Shown piece after piece: positions 9,247-18,390 of a stretch of DNA of 38,431 bases. The notes under the pieces are model-generated. The model saw only the letters and a program-made list of their open reading frames with translations, was not told the origin of the DNA and made no database searches. Origin of the DNA: Candidatus Binataceae bacterium. GTDB lineage: Bacteria; Desulfobacterota; Binatia; Binatales; Binataceae. The stretch's first letter is position 1; each line of letters opens with the position of its first letter. A program made the translations under genes and the position numbers. The stretch is taken from assembly GCA_024281015.1 (NCBI GenBank), contig JAMXLL010000316.1:1-38431 (forward strand), given 5' to 3'.

Positions 9247-10374
9247 ATGGGTACATTCCCGATTATGGATGCCGACGCGCATATGTGCGAGCCGCCGAAT
9301 TTGTGGGTCGAGCGAATCGAGCAACGCTTTCGCGACCGCGCACCACGCATCGTCAAGGACGTTAACGGCCGGAAAGGCGCTTTTTTCGTTTGCGAGGGTT
9401 TACCCCCATTTCCGGTCTCTGGCGCCTTTGCTGCCGGCCAGACATTTGACAAGAAATTCCTGGAATCTGGGCTGGAGAGCGCACCTGCGGGTGGATGGGA
9501 CCCGGCTGCCCGCTTGAAGGATATGGACCGCGATGGGGTCGTTGCTCAGATCTTGTACACGACGGTGGGGTTTACCTTATTCGGAATCCAGGAAGCCGAG
9601 TTCCAGGAAGCTTGCTTCAAGGTTTATAACGATTGGCTGGCCGAATTCTGCAAGTATGCGCCGCGCCGTCTGGGTGGTCTCGGCTTGATCTCGCTGTTCG
9701 ACATTGAGCGCGGCACGCGCGAGCTGGAGCGATGCAATAAACTCGGTCTCAAAGGGGCCATGATTTGGGCAACTCCACCGGAGGGAGACCATTACGGGGC
9801 ACGCCAGTATGACCGGTTTTGGGCGGCCGCCCAGGAGTTGGAGATGCCGCTTTCGCTCCATATCCTGACGGGAGCGCGCCGCAGCGGTCGAATCGGCGGG
9901 GGTCAAGATGCGGCGCATATGTACGTTTTGGTGACTACGCGGCCCCAGGAGGTTCAGACCTCACTCATGCAGTTCATCTTCTATGGTGTGCTGGAGCGAT
10001 TTCCGCGGCTTAAGCTGGTCTCGGCGGAGAATGACATTTCCTGGGTCCCGCCGGTGCTCGAGCGCGCCGATCGCTACTATTATGCTTATCAGAAGGCGTA
10101 CGAGATATCGCTGCCGATGAAGCCTAGTGAGTATTTCCGCCGCCAGGTTTACGCGACGTTTATTGAAGATTCATTGGGACTGAAGGTATACCGGTTTATC
10201 GGCGCCGACAATTTCATGTGGTCGACTGATTATCCCCACCGTGCCGCGACTTGGCCGCACTCTCAGGAGGTGTTGGCGCGTGACTTCGCCGACCTTCCCC
10301 AGGAGGATCGGGTTAAGATGGCTCGCGACAATATGGCCAAGCTTTACGGCTTCGAAATTCCCACGATTCAATAG
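9247..10374 (+). CDS. Amidohydrolase (metal-dependent, amidohydrolase_2-type)
   Basis: MDADAHMCEP, RDGVVAQILY, LHILTG, FSTDYPHRAATWPHS-type motifs (WSTDYPHR); AAGGAG RBS immediately before ATG 9247. Confidence 0.85.
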   Translation: MGTFPIMDADAHMCEPPNLWVERIEQRFRDRAPRIVKDVNGRKGAFFVCEGLPPFPVSGAFAAGQTFDKKFLESGLESAPAGGWDPAARLKDMDRDGVVAQILYTTVGFTLFGIQEAEFQEACFKVYNDWLAEFCKYAPRRLGGLGLISLFDIERGTRELERCNKLGLKGAMIWATPPEGDHYGARQYDRFWAAAQELEMPLSLHILTGARRSGRIGGGQDAAHMYVLVTTRPQEVQTSLMQFIFYGVLERFPRLKLVSAENDISWVPPVLERADRYYYAYQKAYEISLPMKPSEYFRRQVYATFIEDSLGLKVYRFIGADNFMWSTDYPHRAATWPHSQEVLARDFADLPQEDRVKMARDNMAKLYGFEIPTIQ

Positions 10375-10386
10375 CCGGCCAGTCGA

Positions 10387-10424
10387 AACAGGGCCGGCGC
10401 AGTCCAAGGTTCGCTGGCCCTGTT
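10387..10424. other. Inverted repeat downstream of the amidohydrolase; possible transcript-end hairpin without a clear T-run
   Basis: AACAGGGCC (10387-10395) pairs perfectly with GGCCCTGTT (10416-10424). Confidence 0.45.
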
Positions 10425-10754
10425 GCTGAAGCGTCAGAAGCCGGTTTACCAACTATAGGCGAACCGACGCCGAGCGAGCTGAGCAATTAGCCGCTCGTCC
10501 ACGCAACTTTCATAGTAAACATTCGTCAAGACTGGGTTTCTCATCTTGTCGTTATGTGACCTGATGAAGAGGGCCATAATTTGTTTCAAAGTAGTACCGC
10601 GCCTGCTAATGGAGCGCGAAAGGGACCGACGCGCGCTCCGGTGGCATGTGCATCGCGCAACTAACGAAGCGCCAGTACAACGGCCTAGGACAGCTCACAC
10701 TTAGGGTCGCCGCAGCGTTAACCCCATTGCTGAGGGTTGGATTCTACGGGACGG

Positions 10755-12314
10755 TCAATGGCGGCTTTCTTTAAAGTCAGCCAGGATTCTCTGAAGCTTT
10801 TCTAACTGGAGAGGTTTCACGAGATGTTGGTCGATCCCTGCTGCGCGAGAGCGCTGGAGATCTTCGGGTCGGCCGTAACCACTAAGAGCTACAAGCAACG
10901 GCACGTCATTACCAGTTGTCCTCTTTCGCAACTCCTGAGCTAGTTCATAGCCGTTCATCTCCGGGAGGCCAATGTCCAGTAAAATGACTTGCGGGCGAAA
11001 TACGGATGCCGCCTTGATCGCGGATCGGCCATCCTTAACCGTCTGCACGTCATAGCCTTCATTGCTAAGTATTGCCTGGAGGGTCTCGGCTGAATCTGCG
11101 TCATCCTCAGCCAACATGATACGGAGCGGGCCGGCGTGGCGGGCGTTTATCGATGCCGGCTCCGCATTTGCCTCTCGCGCTTCGCCACCTGTGACCGGGA
11201 GGCTGACCGTAAATTCGCTACCAGAACCAATCCCTTTACTAGAAGCGCTAATAGATCCACCATGCAATTCGGCGATCGATTTGGCCAGAGCCAGGCCGAG
11301 TCCCAATCCGCCTTGTGACCGCTCAATACCTTGTTCACCCTGCGCGAACGGTTCGAATAGACGAGCTAGCAATTCAGGTCCCATGCCGATTCCATTGTCT
11401 CTGATGCTAACGTTAACGGTCGAGTCGTGAGCATCACAATGGAGGCCAATCTGTCCACCCTCAGGAGTGTATTTCGACGCATTTATCAGTAGATTGGAAA
11501 AGAGCTGAGTCAAACGTATCGGGTCTCCGTGAACGGCAACGTCACGTCCGAGATCGTGCGTGAAGTGCTGGCGTTTCTGCAGCATGCTTCGAGCACAAGC
11601 GTCGATGGCGTTATGAATGACCGTCGATAAAGCCACATTGTACTTCTCGACAGTCACTTTCCCGTTGGCAAAACGCGCTACATCGAGAAGATCGTCCAAG
11701 AGCCGGCTAATAACCTTCGCCTGACGAGTGGCCAGCTCAAGGGGTCTACTGATCTTCGATTCAGCAGAGTAGCTAATTAGCGTCAACGCATTGGTAATGA
11801 CCGACAGTGGATTTCTTAGCTCATGAGCCAGCATGGCAAGGAACTTGTCGCGTTCCTGAATCCGCTTTTCCAGAGTATCCAGCAAGGATCTGACTTCATA
11901 CTGACGGTGCCGCCCAGCGAGAACGCTGCGCACTACGCTTACGAAGTTCTCGGTCTTTATTGGACGCTCGAGTACAGTGACGTTGGTGCGCCTATAGAAT
12001 GACGGAAAAGAGTCAGCTACGCTGCCGCGATCGTGACGTCTGGTAAGTATGATGACCGGAATATCCAAGCCAGTGGGCTGCTGTTCCAGTAGAGAAGTCA
12101 GGTGCGCGACGGCTCCAGGCGTTAGGGCCTCATCAGCGATTATCAGCGCGCCGATTGCGGATCCCAGTGTTTGAGACAATTGCTCAACATTCGTGAAAGG
12201 GTCTGCTTTGAAGCCGCAGCGTTTGAGCAACTCAACAGCCAGCGTGGAATCTCGTCCCGTCGGCGTCAACACCAACAGGCGTTGTCCGGCGCCTTCATGC
12301 CAGTTGAGGTTCAC
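10755..12314 (-). CDS. Hybrid histidine kinase: degenerate N-terminal receiver-like domain, HisKA-HATPase, C-terminal receiver
   Basis: H-box FLAMLAHELRNPLSVI, N-box LFSNLLINASKYTPEGG, DNGIGMG, then REC MLAEDDADSAETL...VILLDIGLPEMNGYEL...VKPLQLEKL. Confidence 0.92.
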   Translation of the reverse strand: MNLNWHEGAGQRLLVLTPTGRDSTLAVELLKRCGFKADPFTNVEQLSQTLGSAIGALIIADEALTPGAVAHLTSLLEQQPTGLDIPVIILTRRHDRGSVADSFPSFYRRTNVTVLERPIKTENFVSVVRSVLAGRHRQYEVRSLLDTLEKRIQERDKFLAMLAHELRNPLSVITNALTLISYSAESKISRPLELATRQAKVISRLLDDLLDVARFANGKVTVEKYNVALSTVIHNAIDACARSMLQKRQHFTHDLGRDVAVHGDPIRLTQLFSNLLINASKYTPEGGQIGLHCDAHDSTVNVSIRDNGIGMGPELLARLFEPFAQGEQGIERSQGGLGLGLALAKSIAELHGGSISASSKGIGSGSEFTVSLPVTGGEAREANAEPASINARHAGPLRIMLAEDDADSAETLQAILSNEGYDVQTVKDGRSAIKAASVFRPQVILLDIGLPEMNGYELAQELRKRTTGNDVPLLVALSGYGRPEDLQRSRAAGIDQHLVKPLQLEKLQRILADFKESRH

Positions 12315-12328
12315 AGGCGCTGATTCTG

Positions 12329-13810
12329 CTAAGAATTGCGGGCTTCGTTGCGGTACCGGAGTTGACCAGCCAGCAGTCCATCGAATTCAGAAAGTGGCTC
12401 TCCTACCAGAAGCCCGTCCGTGGAGTTAAGTGTAAGTTCGCGAATGGTTCGTTCATGTCCGCCGTGTCGGTTTTTGATCATGGCGATGGCCTGTCGAACG
12501 CGTCCTGCCGCTTCGAAGTATCGTAGACTAATCACCGCATCAGCCAGGTAGCTGGCATCGATTGGTGATTCAAGAGTTCCAATCAAGCCGTTTTCGGCAG
12601 TAATCACCAGGCTTACAACGCCCTGCTGATTCAGATAACTCAGCAGCTCGTGAATATGTAACAGGGGGAAGCGCTCATCCGGCATGGATTGTAGATAACC
12701 ATTCAGCGTATCGATAACGACCAAAGTAGCGCCATCCCGCTCGACCGCTTCCTGGACGAGATGAGCAAACTGTGCCGGTGAGAGCTGAGCTGGATCGACC
12801 TGGTCAATCGTCACAATGCCCGTTTCGACGAGCTCGCCCAGATTCATACCGAAACCTGCGGCTCGAGCAATTAGGGTCGACTTGTTTTCTTCAAATATAA
12901 AGAACGCCGAATGCTCGTTTTCCCGAGCCGCGTAAACTGCATAAGCACATGCTATTGAAGACTTACCGGCTCCTGCCGGTCCCGTTACCAATGTGCTGCT
13001 GCCACGTACCAGCCCGCCATCGACCAGCCGGTCCAGACCTTCAATTCCGCTTTTGTACTTGTCGGGTCTAAAGTCCTTGTGATGAATAGCCGCGACTAAT
13101 GTTGGAAAAACCTGGATGCCGCCGTGGCGGATGATAAAATCGTGAAAACCTTCGCGAATAGTACTGCCTCGTAATTTCAGAACGCGTAAACGTCGCCTTA
13201 CAGTTCCATAGTCGCGAGGCAGTTGTTCAAGAAAGATCACGCCGTGAGCGATGCTCTGAAGTTGCGGATCCCGGTCAGGAGTAAGCTCATCTGTAAAAAT
13301 GACAGTACAATTCCGCTTTGCAAAAAAATTCTTCAGACCGATTATGTGTCGCCGATAGCGGAGGGGATCCCGGGCAAGGAGTCGGATTTCTGAAAGAGAG
13401 TCGAAAACCACACGCTGCGGATTTAATTGCTCGACCAAGTCGTAAAGACTTTTCATCAGCTCGTTGAGCTCGACTTCGCCGGGCTCAAAAATTGTATAAT
13501 CGCGGTCGGGGTCGGAGCTGTCTTCAGCGAAACTCGGGACATGAAACTCCAATGGTACTTCTAAATTCCAACCATGACTGTCTGCTATCGAGCGTAGTTC
13601 ATCCTCAGATTCGGAAAAGCTGACGAAAAGCGCCTGCTCCCCCCGAGAAGCTCCCTCGAGCAGAAATTGAAAAGCAAAAGTTGTCTTGCCGCAGCCAGCG
13701 GCTCCTTCAACCACGTACAGGCGTCGCTCGGGAAGTCCACCGCCTAAGATCTCATCTACACCAGGGATGCCGGTGGTTGCCCTCGAACTGTCAATGGGCC
13801 GTGCTGGCAT
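12329..13810 (-). CDS. KaiC-like two-domain RecA-fold ATPase
   Basis: Two P-loops, GAAGCGKTTFAFQFL and GPAGAGKSSIACAYA; KaiC-type TGIPGVDEILGGGLPERRLYVVEG and SGIEGLDRLVDGGLVRGSSTLVTG repeats. Confidence 0.9.
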   Translation of the reverse strand: MPARPIDSSRATTGIPGVDEILGGGLPERRLYVVEGAAGCGKTTFAFQFLLEGASRGEQALFVSFSESEDELRSIADSHGWNLEVPLEFHVPSFAEDSSDPDRDYTIFEPGEVELNELMKSLYDLVEQLNPQRVVFDSLSEIRLLARDPLRYRRHIIGLKNFFAKRNCTVIFTDELTPDRDPQLQSIAHGVIFLEQLPRDYGTVRRRLRVLKLRGSTIREGFHDFIIRHGGIQVFPTLVAAIHHKDFRPDKYKSGIEGLDRLVDGGLVRGSSTLVTGPAGAGKSSIACAYAVYAARENEHSAFFIFEENKSTLIARAAGFGMNLGELVETGIVTIDQVDPAQLSPAQFAHLVQEAVERDGATLVVIDTLNGYLQSMPDERFPLLHIHELLSYLNQQGVVSLVITAENGLIGTLESPIDASYLADAVISLRYFEAAGRVRQAIAMIKNRHGGHERTIRELTLNSTDGLLVGEPLSEFDGLLAGQLRYRNEARNS

Positions 13811-14087
13811 AAATGGACGTTATCAAATCCACGTTGGGGGGTACAATTAAATGCTGTCCGAAGGGACTTTTTGGCGTTTTTAGCGGACGTAATACTCGAT
13901 GCCACAATATCGCGCATCGTAAGCTAGTTATCTCTCTCACACTTGCATCATCGGGACTGATGATCACACCACGGCACGCTGCGTTGCGCTGCTGACCCAC
14001 TAACGCGACCATGAATGGGACCAATCCGCAGGGTACAACGAAGAGCAGGGAGAGTCCTCCGCCAAATCCCCTAGGAAAAGTCACACA

Positions 14088-16334
14088 TTACTGTTGATTG
14101 AGTACCGCGGCAGCCTGGTCGAGCCGGTCACTGTATTTGTCCAGCGCGGCGGCGGTGAACTTCGTGTAACGATCGGCATCGCTCCAGCGGTGGTCTTCGA
14201 TAGCCTCGCGTACGCCGGGTAGAGTCTTGGCCTCGTAGCCCGTGAAGCTGCCCGGCGCGTAGAGTAGGTTTTTGTACCACGGGCGACCAGGCAGACCGCT
14301 TTCGGGTGCGAGCGTCTGATCAAGCGTCAGCATCAAAGATTGCAACTGCCCGAGCCGGGTGCCTGGGAGATCCGCGCCGTTTTTGGCCAATGCCTCATCG
14401 TAGGCCTTCGCGCTGCGCTCAAGCCGATCGACCGCATTTTCGAGTGAAGCGAATTCGAGATGCGGAACACGGCCGAGCGGTGATGGCAGGCCACTGGATT
14501 TGGTTGGGTCGGCGGCAAGTTGAAATGCCCGATCTCGCAGCAACTTGGCCTGCGTTTCGGCCCGATCTCGCTCGTCATCGGCGAGCTTCTCCACTTGTTC
14601 GAGATAATCTGACACGTGCTCGGCAAAACCGCCTGCCTGTTGAACTGGAATATCGGTATCGGCGACCCGAAGCACCACCCGTCCAATGGTTTTTGCCAGC
14701 AGCGCATCGTAGACAAAACCCGGATCGACGAAACGGCTATGATGCTCGAACGTATCGTAAGCCGAATGATAGACCCCGCGGCTGTCGCCCTCTTCGCCAA
14801 AGGCGAGGTCCAGCGACGGCACCCCTAGATGGTCAATGAAGCTGGAAAAATCTGAGCCAGAGCCGAGTGCCTCGATCGGAAAATCGCTGGCGGGTTCCGC
14901 AGCAACCTTCGCCTCACTCTTGACTTCCTCCTTAGCGTCGGGTTCGAGCGCCGCAATTCGCATATGAGCACGCAGCCGCTCACCGATAGACACCCCAGTT
15001 TCCGGATCGACTACATCGGCTGCTACCCGGTTTACCAGGTGCTGAAAATCATGGCTGCCCGCCGCCGCCAGAAAGCCGCGGCCGTTGGTGTCGGAATTGA
15101 TGTACACCACGGCTTTGCTTCTGAGTTCGACTGCGTGCGCTTCCGTCCATTCCGTCGAGCCGAGCAACATCGGTTCCTCAGCGTCCCAACTGGCGTATAC
15201 CAGTGTTCGTTTGGGCCGCCATCCGGCCTTGGTTAAAGCCCCGATGGCCTTGGCTTCCGCAAGTAGAGCGACCTGCCCGGATAATGGGTCGCTGGCACCA
15301 AAAACCCAGGCATCGTGATGGTTACCACGTACGACCCATTGATCGGGCCATCTTGAGCCTTTCATGATCGCGATCACATCATCGATCTCCTTAAGGCCCC
15401 AATCTGAGCTGACTTTAAGATGACCCGCCGCGCCACCCGGTCCGACGTGATAGGTAATGGGAAGCGAGCCGCGCCATGATGGAGGCGCGACAGGGCCTCC
15501 CAGCGCTGCAAGGAAAACTTGAGCGTCGGCGTAGGAGATTGGCAGCGTCGGTATTTTTAGAATAGTCGGAGCCGCAGAGATTTTCAGGCGTTTGGCATTC
15601 TCGGTTGCGGCAACTCCGGGCGTCAGGGGATCTCCCGGATAAAGCGAAATGTCGGAAACCGATCCACGCTGGATACCATGAGGCGGGCGCATCGGCCCGG
15701 CCGGATAAGTTTTGTCGACTGCGTACCCATCGTTGCCCGGATCAGAATAAATCACGCAACCAAGTGCGCCGTGCTGATAAGCAAGTTTCGGCTTTAATCC
15801 GCGCCAGCCACCACCATAGCGGGCGATTACGATTGTGCCCTTCGCACTGATTCCGAGCCGCTGAAGGGTTTTGTAATCGTCCTGCATTCCATAATTGACG
15901 TATAGCAACGGCGCAGTCACCTCCCCGTCCCCCTGGTACTCAACGTAGGCAGGCAGCGCCGGTTGGGTCGCGGTTGCGCTGGTATCTCCGGGAATCGGCG
16001 GCTCCTGCAACATTGCCTTGAACGGTTGAGAACCGGCGAGCTCAAAAGTTTCGCTGCGCGGCGTTGGATAAAGCACCCAGAAGCGCTCGATGTGAGCGTC
16101 CCAACCCCATTCCTTGAACCACGACAAGATCTGATTCGCATTGGCTTTATTATGAGGAGAGCCGACATGGTTGGGTTCGCTGGCAAGAAGCTTCATCCAG
16201 TCCCGCAAGTCACTCGGGTGAATCTGTGTGTCAAAATCATGTTCAACCTGCGCCTCACCGGACGGCGCCGCCGCAACGCAGACAGCGGCGCCCCATAGCA
16301 GTAGTGCAGTCGCAAGCAAAAAAACGGTGCGCAT
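14088..16334 (-). CDS. M28 family peptidase, glutamate carboxypeptidase II-like with TfR-type dimerisation domain
   Basis: Signal peptide; GNHHDAWVFGASDPLSG, ASWDAEEPMLLGSTEW, YINSDTNG and GVYHSAYDTFEHH match the metal-binding and catalytic motifs of the family. Confidence 0.92.
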   Translation of the reverse strand: MRTVFLLATALLLWGAAVCVAAAPSGEAQVEHDFDTQIHPSDLRDWMKLLASEPNHVGSPHNKANANQILSWFKEWGWDAHIERFWVLYPTPRSETFELAGSQPFKAMLQEPPIPGDTSATATQPALPAYVEYQGDGEVTAPLLYVNYGMQDDYKTLQRLGISAKGTIVIARYGGGWRGLKPKLAYQHGALGCVIYSDPGNDGYAVDKTYPAGPMRPPHGIQRGSVSDISLYPGDPLTPGVAATENAKRLKISAAPTILKIPTLPISYADAQVFLAALGGPVAPPSWRGSLPITYHVGPGGAAGHLKVSSDWGLKEIDDVIAIMKGSRWPDQWVVRGNHHDAWVFGASDPLSGQVALLAEAKAIGALTKAGWRPKRTLVYASWDAEEPMLLGSTEWTEAHAVELRSKAVVYINSDTNGRGFLAAAGSHDFQHLVNRVAADVVDPETGVSIGERLRAHMRIAALEPDAKEEVKSEAKVAAEPASDFPIEALGSGSDFSSFIDHLGVPSLDLAFGEEGDSRGVYHSAYDTFEHHSRFVDPGFVYDALLAKTIGRVVLRVADTDIPVQQAGGFAEHVSDYLEQVEKLADDERDRAETQAKLLRDRAFQLAADPTKSSGLPSPLGRVPHLEFASLENAVDRLERSAKAYDEALAKNGADLPGTRLGQLQSLMLTLDQTLAPESGLPGRPWYKNLLYAPGSFTGYEAKTLPGVREAIEDHRWSDADRYTKFTAAALDKYSDRLDQAAAVLNQQ

Positions 16335-16360
16335 TGGTTTCCTTTATAACCCGGGGCTAA

Positions 16361-17431
16361 CTAGCTCCGAGCGATCACGGTTTCGCTGAACTCGCGTACG
16401 AAGGAGTCGAATTCGCCATATGGTGGTATGAAGGCGATTTGCTTCACACCGGCCCGTTCGAGCGCGCCGATACGCTCACACAAGTCCTCCGGCGGCGAAG
16501 TCATCGTCGTATACCGGATGAGTTCTGCCGTGACGAAGCGCTCCTCCTCCGGCCGAACATACAGACCGTGACCTTCGTGCAGCTTGAGATAGTAGCGCTC
16601 GTCGCTGCGTATGTGCTCGTCGACGTATGACTGGTACTGCTGAAATATGCTGCGCAATGGGACCGGTGCCTGCTCGATGCTGGTGACGCCTTCATAAAGG
16701 GAATGCAGGGCAACCATGCTCCATGGACCGGCCGCCGTTCTGAGCCGCGGAGAATCATAGTGCTCACCCGGCCGCATCAAGGCCGCCGTCGTCAGCAGCA
16801 TCGTGTATAGCTCGCCCGGGTTGCGGCCATGGCGTTGGGCGGAAGTGCGCACACGCCGCCAGGCGTCGCTCCAACCCTCGACGGTGTTGCTGCGGGAGGT
16901 GATGAAGCCGTCCCCGATTTCACCCGCTAGTTCCATCGCGCGGGGCTGATTGGCCGCTATATAAATCGGGATGCGGTCGCGAAGATTGACAAAACCGATG
17001 TCCTGATGGAAAAAGCGCACCGCCCGTTGCACACCGCCTTCGCAATATTCCGATTCCCCGCCGCTAAGCAATCCGCGCACGAGGTCGACGTGATTGCTTA
17101 GCTCCCGTAATGGGTAAGGCGGTAAGCCCATCGAGCGACGCGCGCTGTTGCCGGTCCCGATTCCACATACTACTCTCCCTGGCGCGAGCTGATTCAATGA
17201 GCCAAGAGCACAGGCCGTGACGGGCGCGATTCGGGTGCCGGCGACAGCAACGCCGGTTCCAAGCTTCACCCGCCTCGTCGCCGCGGCGATCAGGGCCAGG
17301 CAAACAAACACGTCACCGGCCATCATTTGCGTATCCGCAACCCAGATATGACTAAACCCGAACGCTTCGGCGGCCTGGGCCTCGCGCACGCAGGAGTCGG
17401 GTTTAGGCATGATACAAATTCCAAAGTCCAC
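16361..17431 (-). CDS. LLM class flavin/F420-dependent oxidoreductase
   Basis: VDFGICIMPKPDSCVREAQAAEAFGFSHIWVADTQ...TRRVKLGTGVAVAGTRIAPVTACALGSLNQLAPGRVVCGIGTGNSA. Start at GTG 17431; the upstream part of the 17557 ORF is Arg-rich and probably not coding. Confidence 0.88.
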   Translation of the reverse strand: MDFGICIMPKPDSCVREAQAAEAFGFSHIWVADTQMMAGDVFVCLALIAAATRRVKLGTGVAVAGTRIAPVTACALGSLNQLAPGRVVCGIGTGNSARRSMGLPPYPLRELSNHVDLVRGLLSGGESEYCEGGVQRAVRFFHQDIGFVNLRDRIPIYIAANQPRAMELAGEIGDGFITSRSNTVEGWSDAWRRVRTSAQRHGRNPGELYTMLLTTAALMRPGEHYDSPRLRTAAGPWSMVALHSLYEGVTSIEQAPVPLRSIFQQYQSYVDEHIRSDERYYLKLHEGHGLYVRPEEERFVTAELIRYTTMTSPPEDLCERIGALERAGVKQIAFIPPYGEFDSFVREFSETVIARS

Positions 17432-17872
17432 CTGAGGCGTCCTCCGTCGGCCGCGCGTCCGCCTGCTGCGGGTTGCGCGGTGCCCATGATTTAGCAACTC
17501 AGCGGCAATGGTGAAACGCCGTGTACCGGGCAAGTCTAACCTTACACTTAGCGACATGAGCTAATTAAGATGTGGCATCTTGACATTCGATATCCCCCTG
17601 TAAGGGCAGACTCCCTTCTCTGAAGCAACGTTGAAGCAAACGCTTATTGTAGGACCATGCACCTTTAGCCGGTATCTCCAGCTATCGCAAAAGTGTTCGC
17701 CCATCACGTCTGCACGCGTCACATTCGACCCTCCAATTAGATTACCTTGGGGTCTTGTGCGGAAGTTGGCGGTGAAACCAAATCACGAACCGAGCGTCCT
17801 TGGTATCGAGCTTGGTCCTTGTACGCGAGATCAGCTTAACTCAGCGGAAATGTATTAACGTCTGATGCGGCG

Positions 17873-17890
17873 CCATTTAAATTTAAATGG
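17873..17890. repeat. 18-bp perfect palindrome CCATTTAAATTTAAATGG
   Basis: Sequence equals its own reverse complement. Confidence 0.8.
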
Positions 17891-17963
17891 ATGAAACCGG
17901 TGTGACTACATCCCATCGCAAAACGAACCCAAAAGTGTTGGAATACTTCCAGCGCAAGCCTGA

Positions 17964-18101
17964 TCAGCTGTCGCGCAATGGCCTACATTTATCTCGCCCG
18001 GCTCGGCTGTGGGCGGCTTTTTCTTTGCGGTTTTCTTCGGCTGCTACCCGACGCACAAGGCGTCGGTGCTCGACCCGATCCAGGCAATCCGCTACGAATG
18101 A
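17964..18101 (+). pseudogene. C-terminal remnant of a MacB/FtsX-type ABC transporter permease
   Basis: Frame 17964-18101 reads SAVAQWPTFISPGSAVGGFFFAVFFGCYPTHKASVLDPIQAIRYE*, matching the conserved tail of MacB-type permeases (WPTVIS...GIFFGxYPAxKAAxLDPIEALRYE). An in-frame TGA lies immediately upstream and no start-bearing permease ORF is present. Confidence 0.75.
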
Positions 18102-18390
18102 GCACGTAATAGTCCAAATGTAGAACAAGCAGATCGGACAAGAAAGGCCTTACCGCGCAAAGGGTTTATACGCGTTTTTCCACTTCTTTTTTGATGGTTG
18201 AAGTTAGCATCCGGGACCTCACCTGTGTCATTCGGACGGCCCATTCCATCGTGTGAGTATAAGCCGCATTCTATTCTCCGCCAGCTCGAAACCTATGGCA
18301 CGCGACCAGCAGCAAGGAGAATTGCGTGTTCTCTAACGGTACGCTGAAACGTATATCGCGCGCAGGGTACATCTCGGGATTAACAGCTCA

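Noticed and set aside
17887-18123. 78-aa plus-strand ORF
   Set aside because: Out of frame with the recognisable MacB/FtsX tail; Arg-rich composition.
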